DNA of 64,000 nt from Erysipelothrix piscisicarius (GTDB lineage: Bacteria > Bacillota_I > Bacilli_A > Erysipelotrichales > Erysipelotrichaceae), in the NCBI RefSeq assembly GCF_003931795.1, contig NZ_CP034234.1, positions 186,001 to 250,000 on the forward strand, written 5' to 3'. A model generated the notes under the pieces. It searched no databases, was not told the origin of the DNA, and was given only the letters and a program-made list of their open reading frames with translations. Below are positions 1 to 8,089 of the stretch, one piece after another. The translations under genes were made by a program, and so were the position numbers. Each line of letters starts with the position of its first letter. Position 1 is the first letter of the stretch.

Positions 1-2
1 CA

Positions 3-266
3 TGCGGCTCTGGTATCGCAACAAGTACTGTTGCCACATCAAAACTTAAAGCAGGACTCGAAGCAAAAGGGCTTCTTGACCACGTTAAATTTATTCAAAC
101 TTCACTTGCTGAATTGCCATCCATTGCATCGGATCAAGATGTAATCGTAACTACAGCTCAAGGTGGAGAAGGTTATGGAATTCCTGTTTTATCAGGGCTA
201 TCCCTTTTAACGGGAATGGGTGCTCAAGCAACCATTGATAACGTTATTGAAATTCTCGGCTTATAG
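3..266 (+). CDS. PTS galactitol-type EIIB component, 3' part
   Basis: Cytoplasmic IIB domain of a phosphotransferase system. It passes phosphate from IIA to the incoming sugar at IIC. The reading frame is open to the left edge, so the N terminus is missing. The first visible codons give CGSGIATS, the phosphocysteine loop of galactitol/pentitol-type IIB proteins, so only about 10 residues should be lost. The product continues for 87 visible residues to TAG at 264-266. It is followed by IIA and IIC genes on the same strand with very short gaps, so it belongs to one operon. Substrate is inferred from family only (galactitol or a related polyol or pentose). Confidence 0.85.
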   Translation, partial: CGSGIATSTVATSKLKAGLEAKGLLDHVKFIQTSLAELPSIASDQDVIVTTAQGGEGYGIPVLSGLSLLTGMGAQATIDNVIEILGL

Positions 267-277
267 AAAACGTGGTG

Positions 278-730
278 ATGACAGTGTTTAATGAAGATTT
301 AGTATTTTTAGATTTAGACGTATCATCGCAAGATGAATTGTTTGATCTGATGAATCAACATCTTCTCGATCTTGGATACGTTAATGAAGCTTATTTAGGT
401 GCACTAAAGGAACGCGAAGCTACCTATCCAACAGGACTTGCAGCCCCTGTATGCAGCGTTGCAATCCCTCATGTCGATTCAACATACATTCATAAACCAG
501 GGATTGCCTTTGTACGTGTATCTGAAGCAATCGCATATAAAGAAATGGTTACGGATAATGATCTCAATGTAAAACTGTTCTTTTTCTTACTTGTGAAAAA
601 CAAAGAAGAACAAGTGCAAATTTTAAGTAAACTTATGGGGACATTTTCCGATGACGATTTCTTAAATCAATTATTACAAGGAAAAACGAATCAGGAAATC
701 TTAGATATTTTAACTAAAGGAGTAGCATAG
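278..730 (+). CDS. PTS EIIA component, galactitol/fructose (PTS_EIIA_2) type
   Basis: Phosphorylated by HPr on a histidine and hands the phosphate to the IIB just upstream. The protein is about 150 residues, usual for a stand-alone EIIA of the fructose/mannitol/galactitol superfamily. The candidate phospho-histidine sits in the motif AIPHVD near residue 65. The start is uncertain: GTG at 272 and ATG at 278 are both possible, and neither has a strong ribosome-binding site, which is common for translationally coupled genes. Only 11 bases separate the IIB stop from this ATG, and the IIC gene starts 2 bases after this stop. Confidence 0.85.
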   Translation: MTVFNEDLVFLDLDVSSQDELFDLMNQHLLDLGYVNEAYLGALKEREATYPTGLAAPVCSVAIPHVDSTYIHKPGIAFVRVSEAIAYKEMVTDNDLNVKLFFFLLVKNKEEQVQILSKLMGTFSDDDFLNQLLQGKTNQEILDILTKGVA

Positions 731-732
731 TC

Positions 733-2079
733 ATGTCAATTTTAAATTTTATTGTTGACCTTGGTCCTGCTGTAATGATGCCGATCATCTTTACCATCTT
801 TGCGTTAGCGCTCGGGGTTAAGTTTAGTAAAGCATTTAAATCAGGATTAATGGTTGGTATTGGTTTTATTGGATTAAATATCGTTATTGAATTACTTACA
901 AAGAATTTGGAACCTGCTGCAAAACAGATGGTTGCGAATTTTGGTCTAAACTTAACGGTTCTTGATGTTGGTTGGCCTGCAGCAAGTGCTATTGCATTCG
1001 GTTCTGCTGTTGGGGTATTAATTATCCCTGTTGGGATTTTGGTTAACATTCTTATGTTATCAACAAAAACAACAAAAACGGTTAACGTTGATATTTGGAA
1101 CTTCTGGCATTTTGCCTTTACAGGTTCTCTTGTTTTGATGATTACCAATGATTTAATTGTGAGTCTATTAATGGCAGCCTTTAATATGGTGATTATCATG
1201 GTTATTGGAGACCGTACCGCACCACTTGTTGAAAAACAACTTGGGTTCCCCGGTATTTCAATTCCACATGCATTTACCGCATCTTTTGCACCCATCGCTT
1301 ATGTTTTAAATGCAATTATTGATAAAATTCCAGGTATTAATAAAATTAAACTTGATGAAAAAGCATTCCAGAAAAAATTTGGTATGTTTGGTGATCCTGC
1401 AATCCTTGGTACTGTTGTTGGGATTTTATTAGGTCTTGTTGCCGGTTATGATTTCAAAGGGATTACAAACCTTGCAATCGTGATGGCGGCTGTTTTAGTC
1501 TTAACACCAAAAATGTCCGCAATTCTTATGGAAGGTTTAATGCCCATTAGTGAAGCAGTTCAAGCTAAAATCCAAAAGAAATATGGAGAAAACTCAAACC
1601 TTCTTATTGGACTTGATTCAGCAGTCGGTGTTGGTAACCCTGTTACCCTTACCATTTCACTTGTAATGGTTCCCATTACAATTATTCTTGCCTTTATCAT
1701 TCCAGGTAACCAATTCTTGCCGTTCGCAAGTCTTGCTGTTTTACCATTTATGTTTGTTTTAATTGCACCTCTTTGTGGTGGAGACTTCTTCCGTACACTG
1801 ATCGTTGGAATCTTTACCGTATCGATTGGTCTTTTAATTGGTACAAATATTGCTCCAATCTTTACTGAAGCTGCAAAAGCAGCCAACTTTGCAATCCCAG
1901 GCGGTTCTGCATTGATTTCAAGTATTGATTATGGTAGTTCATGGTTACCATTTATGATGGTAAAACTTGTTGAGTATAAATGGATCGGTGTTGCAATTGC
2001 CGGTGCTATCTCAGCGGTTCTTATGGTTTGGAACCGTAAGTTAATTCTTAAAGAACAAGCAATTAAAGATCAAGCTTAG
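733..2079 (+). CDS. PTS EIIC component, galactitol family permease
   Basis: Membrane permease of the same PTS. It is a 448-residue, very hydrophobic protein with many membrane segments, the normal length for GatC-type EIIC. The N terminus (MSILNFIVDLGPAVMMPIIF) and the loop with GLDSAVGVGNPVT resemble galactitol IIC proteins. It begins 2 bases after the IIA stop and ends just before a strong hairpin terminator, so it is the last gene of the IIB-IIA-IIC operon. The exact sugar cannot be read from the sequence. Confidence 0.88.
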   Translation: MSILNFIVDLGPAVMMPIIFTIFALALGVKFSKAFKSGLMVGIGFIGLNIVIELLTKNLEPAAKQMVANFGLNLTVLDVGWPAASAIAFGSAVGVLIIPVGILVNILMLSTKTTKTVNVDIWNFWHFAFTGSLVLMITNDLIVSLLMAAFNMVIIMVIGDRTAPLVEKQLGFPGISIPHAFTASFAPIAYVLNAIIDKIPGINKIKLDEKAFQKKFGMFGDPAILGTVVGILLGLVAGYDFKGITNLAIVMAAVLVLTPKMSAILMEGLMPISEAVQAKIQKKYGENSNLLIGLDSAVGVGNPVTLTISLVMVPITIILAFIIPGNQFLPFASLAVLPFMFVLIAPLCGGDFFRTLIVGIFTVSIGLLIGTNIAPIFTEAAKAANFAIPGGSALISSIDYGSSWLPFMMVKLVEYKWIGVAIAGAISAVLMVWNRKLILKEQAIKDQA

Positions 2080-2100
2080 TCTCTTTTCGATTAAAAAAAT

Positions 2101-2147
2101 AAAAAGGATTGAATTCGGTAATGGTGCCGATTTCAATCCTTTTTTTA
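2101..2147. terminator. Bidirectional rho-independent terminator
   Basis: Stem GGATTGAATTCGG pairs with CCGATTTCAATCC (one mismatch), flanked by A-runs on the left and T-runs on the right. It serves the PTS operon on the plus strand and the convergent DUF695 gene on the minus strand. Confidence 0.85.
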
Positions 2148-2865
2148 TTTGTGAACGTTGCAATACCAACCTTCGTATGATCCGTTATATTGATTCGTGA
2201 GGGATACGATGTGTTGTGAAATACCATTCATAGTGGGTAATGTTGGAACAATTGAAGCAATCATTCGGGTTTGAATCAAACCATCTTCCCGTGGCTCGAT
2301 GGTTTGGGTATGTGCAAATTGTTCAAAGTGTTGACTGAATAGTTGTGCATCTTCTTGTCGTTCAAACACCGTTAACACTTCGACATCCCGTTCTACTTCA
2401 AATCGTTCTCCTTCGCGTTCAAGGTTCAAACAAAGATTTTGATTGTAGATCATCGCTAATTGATATTCGTTGGGGAATAGAACACTTTTGTAGATTTCAA
2501 AATCATCATGTTCACGAACAATGACACCCATGACTTCTTGGGGGAAGCGTTCTTTGAGGATGGATTCAAGACTTATACACGCTTTTGAAACAAAGAAATA
2601 GTCACAAACATCATTTCCAGTTATCGCTCCAATTAACTGAACATCCATAGGGCTTAAGAAATCTGTGACAGCAGTTTCAAATTCATTTAGGGTATCAAAA
2701 AGCTAACTCCGTAGGAAATCCGTTGTCTCGCCCGTTATACGGCTTTCTAACAACATAGAGATGGGGATCATCCGGTTCAATAACAAGGGCATTAAGATCC
2801 ACACGAACACTGTGTGGTTTTTCATCCATTGTGATTGGATAAAATTGAAAATTTGATTCATACAT
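2145..2865 (-). pseudogene. DUF695 / RraB-like protein, frameshifted
   Basis: The reading frame starts at ATG 2865 behind an AAAGGTAGG ribosome-binding site and runs as MYESNFQFYPITMDEKPHSV, typical of DUF695. It stops at TGA after ELAF, then resumes in another frame as DTLNEFETAVTDFL and continues to 2145. Removing one base from the A5 run at 2697-2701 joins both parts into about 239 residues. The second half ends in NGSYEGWYCNV, like the C terminus of RraB-type proteins. DUF695-RraB fusions are known but their role outside the RNase E inhibitor RraB is unclear. The break may be a base-calling error, because the rest is intact. Confidence 0.7.
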
Positions 2866-2939
2866 AACAATAACCTACCTTTATGTTTCTATAATACGAC
2901 AGCTTTTCAATTAATGCCACCGTGTATCGATAAAGCCAT

Positions 2940-2972
2940 AAAAAAAAGCTACGATAATTCGTAGCCTTTTGT
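2940..2972. terminator. Rho-independent terminator
   Basis: Perfect hairpin GCTACGA-ATTA-TCGTAGC (minus reading) followed by eight T residues on the minus strand. It ends the nucleotidyltransferase gene. Confidence 0.85.
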
Positions 2973-2975
2973 AAA

Positions 2976-3878
2976 TTATTTATCCCAAAGTTTTTCCGGG
3001 TATGTACCATCTTCTTGGAACTTCGCAAACTGCGCAAGAACCATTGGTTTATCTTCTTGATAGGTTACACCGAACCAACGATCGGGTGTATCTAAAATCT
3101 TAACTGATAATTTACCATCATGGATTAAAGATCCCACATCATTAGGGAGTAATGCTTCTGATTTCATAGGGTTTTTCGCAACATCTTCTTTTAAGAATGT
3201 TTCAAATTTTGTTTCCATTAGATCAAAGATTGCCGGTGTAAAGCTCCAGAAGTTCATTGAAACTTGTGTTCCATCAGGAATCAGGGTTTCATCAGGTCCA
3301 CCAACAACCCCTTTATCTGTACGCTTAATGCCATCTGTTTCCACAATATCCGTTAAGAAACCTTCTACATTTTTACAGACCCCACGCGTTACTGTTCCAT
3401 TATCAGTAATCGTATTGTCCACAATGTATCCCATCATTGCAGCTTGTTGATCTGTAACTTCTTCATTTAAGAATCGTGCCATTTCCACAAAAGCAGCTTT
3501 TCCGTAGTAGTCATCTGCATTAATAATCATAAAAGGTCCCGATACATGGTTCCGTGCAGCAAGCAGCGCATGTGTTGTTCCCCAAGGTTTTTCACGGCCT
3601 TCAACCCCTTCAAACCACTCAGGAACATCACTTGTGCTTTGGAAAGCATATTCCACATTAATAAATGGACGAATTTTCCCAACAAGTTCTGCTTCAAAAA
3701 TTGCTTCATGCTCTTCACGAATAATTAATACAAGTTTATTAAATCCTGCTTGAATTGCATCATAGATTGAAAAATCAATGATTGCCTCTCCATTTTTTCC
3801 GAATTTGTCAATTTGTTTTAATCCACCGTAACGGCTTCCCATTCCAGCAGCTAATATTACTAAAGTTAAATCCTTCAT
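2976..3878 (-). CDS. Nucleotidyltransferase family protein (NTP_transferase fold)
   Basis: A 300-residue cytoplasmic enzyme likely to move a nucleotide onto a phosphorylated sugar or alcohol. It opens with LVILAAGMGSRYGGLKQID, the glycine-rich nucleotide-binding loop of GlmU/RfbA/LicC-type enzymes. INADDYYG near residue 118 supplies the metal-binding aspartates. It starts at ATG 3878 with AGGAGG upstream and is a single-gene transcript with its own terminator. Length and sequence do not match the usual GalU, GlmU or LicC well enough for me to name the substrate. Confidence 0.75.
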   Translation of the reverse strand: MKDLTLVILAAGMGSRYGGLKQIDKFGKNGEAIIDFSIYDAIQAGFNKLVLIIREEHEAIFEAELVGKIRPFINVEYAFQSTSDVPEWFEGVEGREKPWGTTHALLAARNHVSGPFMIINADDYYGKAAFVEMARFLNEEVTDQQAAMMGYIVDNTITDNGTVTRGVCKNVEGFLTDIVETDGIKRTDKGVVGGPDETLIPDGTQVSMNFWSFTPAIFDLMETKFETFLKEDVAKNPMKSEALLPNDVGSLIHDGKLSVKILDTPDRWFGVTYQEDKPMVLAQFAKFQEDGTYPEKLWDK

Positions 3879-4021
3879 ACTTGCCTCCTATTTTTTAACA
3901 TTGTACCACAGTTATAACGCTTTCATCAGTAAAAGTTACTTCTAAAAATTAGTAAAGCATTACTAAATAACGGGAATTCTTAACTAAAAAATATTTCCTT
4001 GAAGTTTATTTGAAATAGTAT

Positions 4022-4050
4022 TTGATTTTTTGAATTACATTGAGTATTAT
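4022..4050 (+). promoter_or_regulatory. Promoter of the tRNA gene
   Basis: TTGATT at 4022-4027, a 17-base spacer, and TATTAT at 4045-4050. The tRNA begins 12 bases after the -10 box. Confidence 0.6.
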
Positions 4051-4061
4051 AGTAATGCAAT

Positions 4062-4135
4062 GCCGCCATAGTTCAATGGCAAAATAGAGCAATGGTAATG
4101 CTCAGTTCCGAGTTCGATTCTCGGTGGCGGCACCA
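4062..4135 (+). tRNA. tRNA-Thr (anticodon GGU), atypical D arm
   Basis: A 74-base cloverleaf with encoded CCA. The acceptor stem GCCGCCA/TGGCGGC, anticodon stem GAGCA/TGCTC, loop ATGGTAA (anticodon at 4094-4096) and T arm CCGAG/CTCGG with TTCGATT are all well formed. G1-C72, C2-G71, A73 and the GGU anticodon agree with threonine identity. The D stem GTTC/AAAT is weak (G-T, T-A, T-A and a C-A mismatch). The D loop AATGGCA and 4-base extra loop look like those of bacterial tRNA-Gly rather than tRNA-Thr. It has its own promoter and terminator. Confidence 0.88.
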
Positions 4136-4148
4136 TTTTAATTAAAAC

Positions 4149-4190
4149 AAAGCACTTATTGGCGATTCCGTCTCCAGTAAGTGCTTTTTA
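4149..4190. terminator. Terminator after the tRNA
   Basis: AGCACTTATTGG pairs with CCAGTAAGTGCT and is followed by TTTTTATTTATTTT on the plus strand. It may also end the convergent minus-strand gene at 4197. Confidence 0.85.
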
Positions 4191-4196
4191 TTTATT

Positions 4197-4766
4197 TTAT
4201 GAGGATGGACGTTCAAGAATTGAGGCTGAATTAAGCTTTAGATACTCGCCATCCTTAACATATATCGTAACTGGATCCGTAAAATTATTATTTTCAAGTA
4301 TATCATCAACATTGTGATTGGATGTTGTTGTGATTTCATAATAACCACTTAATTCAGTTTGTAGTTTATACGTTCCCGCTTCTAAATGCTCACCAATCTT
4401 ATACATGCCATCGGCCTGTGGGTTAAGTTTCGGTGATGTGGCATAAGGATATAAACGTGCTTTTGATACTTCAATTGTTTCGTTTTCCTTTAACGTGATA
4501 ATTGAGTTTCCTTTAAAATTATCATTACTCTTAATTTGAGTCGCATTTTGATTTCTTATTTCAAAATACCCTTCTTGATCTGTCAGAAGCATATATTCTC
4601 CTGGCTCGAGATCCGTTCCCACAATGTAGTTTCCACTCTCAAGTGGAAATTCTTGAGGGCTTGCACTCGCTTCAAATGTTACTAAGAAATATAGACATGC
4701 GCATGCAACGATTAATACAAAAACACTTAAAAAGATTCTTCTCTTAATTTTTTTAGTTTCTTCCAT
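4197..4766 (-). CDS. Membrane-anchored protein with two tandem repeat domains
   Basis: Start chosen at ATG 4766, because GGGAGG lies 8 bases upstream; a second ATG six bases further upstream is too close to it. The 189-residue product has a short lysine/arginine-rich N terminus, one membrane segment (FLSVFVLIVACACLYFLV), then an outer part with two similar units of about 65 residues. Unit 1 contains GNYIVGTDLEPGEYMLLTD and unit 2 contains GMYKIGEHLEAGTYKLQTE, both followed by a beta-rich stretch ending in a hydrophobic strand. I do not recognise a named function. The form (beta repeats held outside the membrane) suggests a surface or envelope binding role. Confidence 0.65.
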   Translation of the reverse strand: MEETKKIKRRIFLSVFVLIVACACLYFLVTFEASASPQEFPLESGNYIVGTDLEPGEYMLLTDQEGYFEIRNQNATQIKSNDNFKGNSIITLKENETIEVSKARLYPYATSPKLNPQADGMYKIGEHLEAGTYKLQTELSGYYEITTTSNHNVDDILENNNFTDPVTIYVKDGEYLKLNSASILERPSS

Positions 4767-4982
4767 GGACATCGCCTCCCAAACAGTACTAAGCATACTT
4801 CTTTTACACCTTAAATACTGCCCTTTTCTTGTCCATCTTGAGATAAAAACCGTAAAACGGATGTGATTTGTAGCGACTTAAATAAGTTTCTTCCTTAAAT
4901 GTGCTTGCTTTATTGGTTATTTTAGAAATCGATTTGGTTCAAGCGCATATCGCTTACATGAGAATCTAGTTATTTTATAAAA

Positions 4983-5008
4983 AAACCAGGTCTAAAGACC
5001 TGGTTTTG
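4983..5008. terminator. Rho-independent terminator
   Basis: AAACCAGGTC-TAAA-GACCTGGTTT hairpin with a T7 run on the minus strand. It ends the gene at 5014-5463. Confidence 0.85.
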
Positions 5009-5013
5009 ATTCT

Positions 5014-5463
5014 TTAATGGGATCCTCTCAATGTAAAACCATCAAGGTACCATTGTGCATACACTGTATTGCGATCAATAATCTCAAAAATTTGTGTCAT
5101 TAATTGTGTCGCAGATTCTAAATGCTCTACACTCTTTTCCGGTAGAATGTGTTCTTCCGCAATATCAAATTTCACGACCAATGCATCTGTTTCATTCGTG
5201 ATGCTCATACGCGCTTCCACATCTGTATCGCCAATTCTAAATTCAATATCAGCATAGGATGTTCGATAGGCAAGTTTTTCGATTGTGGAATAGATATTTC
5301 CATCCACAGTTTCGGTAATCCAATCGTGATAATCCCCTTCTTTCGGATGTGTTATTTCCATTTTAGTTTTATAACTATCCACAAGATCCATGATATTCTC
5401 AATTTGTCCAATTGTTTTATCTGAGGCTTCAAGTACAATACCAAGTCCTATAATTGTATTCAT
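5014..5463 (-). CDS. Hypothetical protein
   Basis: Start chosen at ATG 5463, which has AAAGGAGG 6 bases upstream; the longer frame to 5496 lacks a site. The 149-residue product is acidic and soluble, with no membrane segment or signal peptide. I do not recognise the family. It is a single-gene unit ending in a strong terminator. Its neighbours (anchored repeat protein, GNAT) do not suggest a role. Confidence 0.6.
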   Translation of the reverse strand: MNTIIGLGIVLEASDKTIGQIENIMDLVDSYKTKMEITHPKEGDYHDWITETVDGNIYSTIEKLAYRTSYADIEFRIGDTDVEARMSITNETDALVVKFDIAEEHILPEKSVEHLESATQLMTQIFEIIDRNTVYAQWYLDGFTLRGSH

Positions 5464-5600
5464 CGTATCCTCCTTTAAAGTAAAACACATATACAATACC
5501 TAATCGTTTATGTAAAGACACACGCGCTTGGGAATTTTCCATAAACATTCACCAAGTTCAAAGGGGACACATGATAAACTGTCTTAAAGGAGGGGTAACT

Positions 5601-6089
5601 ATGAATAAAAAGAATCAACCAGCTTTTATACACTTATCAGAATCCTTACATCTTGTGAAATTTGATGTTTTGTCCGATGAAGCACGATCATGGATGGAAA
5701 ACGAAGATTTGATGTTTGCGCTTCGCGGCGATCGTATGATTTTTTCGGATCAAGAAGTCGAATCGTATTATGCAAATCTTGCTGAGAATGGTGAGCTGTA
5801 CTATATAGAAATTCTTCATGGGGATACCTTCCATCAATGTGGTAGTATCGCCCTTATTCGAAATCAGATTAAGATTATCATCGATCCAAAATATCAAAAC
5901 CAACATTTTGGAACTGCTGCGGTCGAAGGATTGTTATTTCGAGCAACCGTATTAGGTATCCCCGAAATCTTTGCACAGGTTAGAAACCACAATACGTTTT
6001 CTTTACGCTTATTTCAAAACCTTGGATTCAAAATTCTTGATGAAGCCGATCAAGTCATTACATTGTGTTGTGAGACGAAGCCATTTTGA
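5601..6089 (+). CDS. GNAT family N-acetyltransferase
   Basis: Start chosen at ATG 5601, which has AAAGGAGGGG 5 bases upstream. The 162-residue product shows the RimJ/RimL-like GNAT pattern: a beta strand with IKIIIDPKYQNQHFGTAAV (acetyl-CoA loop at about residue 105) and a C-terminal RNHNTFSLRLFQNLGFKIL segment. The substrate is unknown. The stop codon lies inside the terminator hairpin at 6079-6101. Confidence 0.75.
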   Translation: MNKKNQPAFIHLSESLHLVKFDVLSDEARSWMENEDLMFALRGDRMIFSDQEVESYYANLAENGELYYIEILHGDTFHQCGSIALIRNQIKIIIDPKYQNQHFGTAAVEGLLFRATVLGIPEIFAQVRNHNTFSLRLFQNLGFKILDEADQVITLCCETKPF

Positions 6090-6101
6090 TGGCTTTTTTT
6101 A
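6079..6101 (+). terminator. Terminator overlapping the GNAT stop codon
   Basis: AGCCAT-TTTG-ATGGCT followed by seven T residues. The TGA of the upstream gene forms part of the loop. Confidence 0.8.
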
Positions 6102-6108
6102 TTTGCGC

Positions 6109-6137
6109 TTGACTTAATGACATCAGTGTCATAAAAT
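6109..6137 (+). promoter_or_regulatory. Promoter of the CoA operon
   Basis: TTGACT at 6109-6114, a 17-base spacer, and TAAAAT at 6132-6137. The spacer and the start of the -10 box are covered by the first palindrome, so a bound repressor would block RNA polymerase. Confidence 0.75.
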
Positions 6138-6166
6138 AAGCTTAGAAAAATGACACTGGTGTCATT
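6117..6166 (+). promoter_or_regulatory. Two tandem operator palindromes for the TetR regulator
   Basis: Site 1 (6117-6132) is ATGACA-TCAG-TGTCAT, lying between the -35 and -10 boxes. Site 2 (6149-6166) is AATGACAC-TG-GTGTCATT, lying in the 5' leader. Both share the TGACA/TGTCA arms, and their centres are 33 bases apart, close to three helical turns. Position directly ahead of a tetR gene strongly suggests autoregulation of the whole operon. Ligand unknown. Confidence 0.75.
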
Positions 6167-6181
6167 AAGTGAGGTGTTTCG

Positions 6182-6802
6182 ATGACTCGTGTTTCAAATG
6201 AAGCAATGCGAAAGGCAAAATATGAACTGATTCTCGAGAAAGCACGCCTTGTGTTTTGCCGTAAAGGGTATGCTGGCGTTACGATGAAAGATATTATCGA
6301 AGAATGTGAGATTAGTCGTGGAGGAATTTATCTTTATTTTAGCTCTGTCGAAGAAATATTTAAAGATGTTGTCTTATCCCGAGAACGTCGTAAATTCAAA
6401 GGGATTCGTGACTCTGTTCATCAAAATGTTGATTTTTTGGAATTGTTGGACGCTTATTTTCTAACGCAGAAGAAACGTCTTCTCAATATGAGCGAGAGTT
6501 TATTACGAGCCATGTATGAATACAACTTTACGCATCGATCTGAAGCAGATTTTGCATTTCGTGAGGCTCAAGTGGATAGCATTCGTAACACACTTGAGGA
6601 GATGTTGTCTTTAGGGGTTAAACAAAATTATGTTGTAAGTCCCAATATCGACGCGCTCCGCGGCCATATGATGTTTATGATTGAAGGGTTAAGTGTGTAT
6701 TCCCTTTTAGGAGGGCTTACCGAAGCAAATGTTGATGAACAATTTAAACAACTTCGGGCCATGATTTTAGCAAAGGATGTCTCTTATGAAAACGAATTTT
6801 AA
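6182..6802 (+). CDS. TetR/AcrR family regulator heading the CoA operon
   Basis: A 206-residue repressor-type protein. Residues 15-60 form the TetR helix-turn-helix: KARLVFCRKGYAGVTMKDII followed by CEISRGGIYLYFSSVEEIF. The C-terminal part is all-helical, as expected for the ligand and dimer domain. It starts behind GAGGTG, just after two palindromes, and its end overlaps coaB by 17 bases, so it is transcribed with the pantothenate/CoA genes. This suggests it senses a metabolite of that pathway (inference). A regulator of fatty acid metabolism sensing acyl-CoA would be another reading. Confidence 0.85.
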   Translation: MTRVSNEAMRKAKYELILEKARLVFCRKGYAGVTMKDIIEECEISRGGIYLYFSSVEEIFKDVVLSRERRKFKGIRDSVHQNVDFLELLDAYFLTQKKRLLNMSESLLRAMYEYNFTHRSEADFAFREAQVDSIRNTLEEMLSLGVKQNYVVSPNIDALRGHMMFMIEGLSVYSLLGGLTEANVDEQFKQLRAMILAKDVSYENEF

Positions 6803-7544
6803 TGTATGTATTACTTCTGGTGGAACTTCTGAACCCATCGATACGGTTCGTCGCATCACCAATACCTCAACGGGTCGTTTAGGAAGCAAAATTGCGGATG
6901 CATTCATTGAAGCAGGGGCAAATGTTTATTATGTCTATGCACGAGGCAGTGCCCTTCCTACCCTGTCGTGTCGACAATTTGAAGTGGATACGGTAGCCTC
7001 CGTTTCTAGAGTGCTTACACACATCTTTGATACCGTTTCTTTTGATGTAATGATTCATGCTATGGCTATAAGTGATTATGAAGTGGATGCAATTACGTCT
7101 CTTGATCGCATGACATCCAATGTTTTTGAATTCTTGCAACAGAATCCACAACCAACAAAAGAAGATATTAGACAAGTTTTATTGGATTCAAAAGAACCCA
7201 TGAGTGGGAAGATATCTTCTTCCAATAAAAACCTGGTACTGACCTTGAAACAAACACAGAAGGTCATAAACCAACTTAAACTAAAACAACCCGATGTTTT
7301 TTTGGTCGGCTTTAAATTATTATCCAATACAAACTTAGAATCCTTAAAAATCGCAGCCGAATCTCAAATAAACCAGGCTGGAAGCGACCTTGTTGTTGCG
7401 AATCGGTTAGAGGATATTCATCACAGCGAACACATAGCGTACTTTATTGATAAAACCGGCTTGATTCACCAAGCGCATACCAAGGAAGCCATTGCGTCTT
7501 CACTCGTACAATTAGTCTACACACAGAGTCAGGAGTCAATATGA
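6786..7544 (+). CDS. coaB: Phosphopantothenate-cysteine ligase (monofunctional CoaB)
   Basis: Joins 4'-phosphopantothenate to cysteine in CoA synthesis. Start chosen at ATG 6786, with AAAGGA 8 bases upstream; ATG 6777 falls inside that site. Residues 6-40 (VCITSGGTSEPIDTVRRITN) are the DFP-superfamily nucleotide-binding start. The 252-residue length matches the separate CoaB proteins of streptococci and enterococci, which lack the fused decarboxylase. The separate coaC gene follows with a 4-base overlap. Long overlap with tetR suggests coupled translation. Confidence 0.85.
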   Translation: MKTNFNVCITSGGTSEPIDTVRRITNTSTGRLGSKIADAFIEAGANVYYVYARGSALPTLSCRQFEVDTVASVSRVLTHIFDTVSFDVMIHAMAISDYEVDAITSLDRMTSNVFEFLQQNPQPTKEDIRQVLLDSKEPMSGKISSSNKNLVLTLKQTQKVINQLKLKQPDVFLVGFKLLSNTNLESLKIAAESQINQAGSDLVVANRLEDIHHSEHIAYFIDKTGLIHQAHTKEAIASSLVQLVYTQSQESI

Positions 7545-8089
7545 AAACAATTATATTAGGTGTTAGTGGAAGTATTTCCGCGTATAAATCTGCAGATTTA
7601 GCCAACGAGCTGACAAAACGCGGATATACAGTCCACGTTATTATGACCCATTCTGCACAAGCTTTTATTACCCCTTTAACGTTCCAGTCACTCACTAAAA
7701 ATCCTGTTCATTATGATGTATTAAGTGAGGGTGATCCAAATAAAATCATGCATATTGACCTTGTAAAGTCTGCAGATCTTCTTTTAATTGCACCAGCTAC
7801 CGCAAATATTATTGCGAAAATCGCTCATGGCATTGCCGATGATATGTTATCAACAACAACGCTAGCCGTGCATGGTATTCCGAAACTCATTGCACCCGCT
7901 ATGAATACTTATATGTATGAAAACGAAGCAACACAAGATAACTTAGAACTTTTGGAAAAACGAGGTTGGGTTGAAATTGAGCCAAGAAGTTCAGTACTTG
8001 CATGTGGCGATCAAGGAAAGGGAGCACTTGCCGAAATTGATACAATTCTCGATCATGTTGATGCTTTATTTCAAGGAGTTTCCGCATGA
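7541..8089 (+). CDS. coaC: Phosphopantothenoylcysteine decarboxylase (CoaC)
   Basis: Flavoprotein that decarboxylates 4'-phosphopantothenoylcysteine to phosphopantetheine. 182 residues, usual for a stand-alone CoaC. It opens with ILGVSGSISAYKSADLANEL (FMN-binding loop with catalytic His replaced as in other long forms; the MHIDL motif near residue 70 holds the conserved histidine). PAMNTYMYENEATQDNL near residue 125 is the PXMNXXMW-type signature, with Y in place of W. ACGDQGKGALAE gives the substrate cysteine clamp. Overlaps coaB and coaX by 4 bases each. Confidence 0.88.
   Translation: MKTIILGVSGSISAYKSADLANELTKRGYTVHVIMTHSAQAFITPLTFQSLTKNPVHYDVLSEGDPNKIMHIDLVKSADLLLIAPATANIIAKIAHGIADDMLSTTTLAVHGIPKLIAPAMNTYMYENEATQDNLELLEKRGWVEIEPRSSVLACGDQGKGALAEIDTILDHVDALFQGVSA

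Noticed and set aside
714-1295. Long minus-strand frame inside the PTS IIC gene
   Set aside because: Shadow of a strongly coding plus-strand gene; low-complexity product and no ribosome-binding site.
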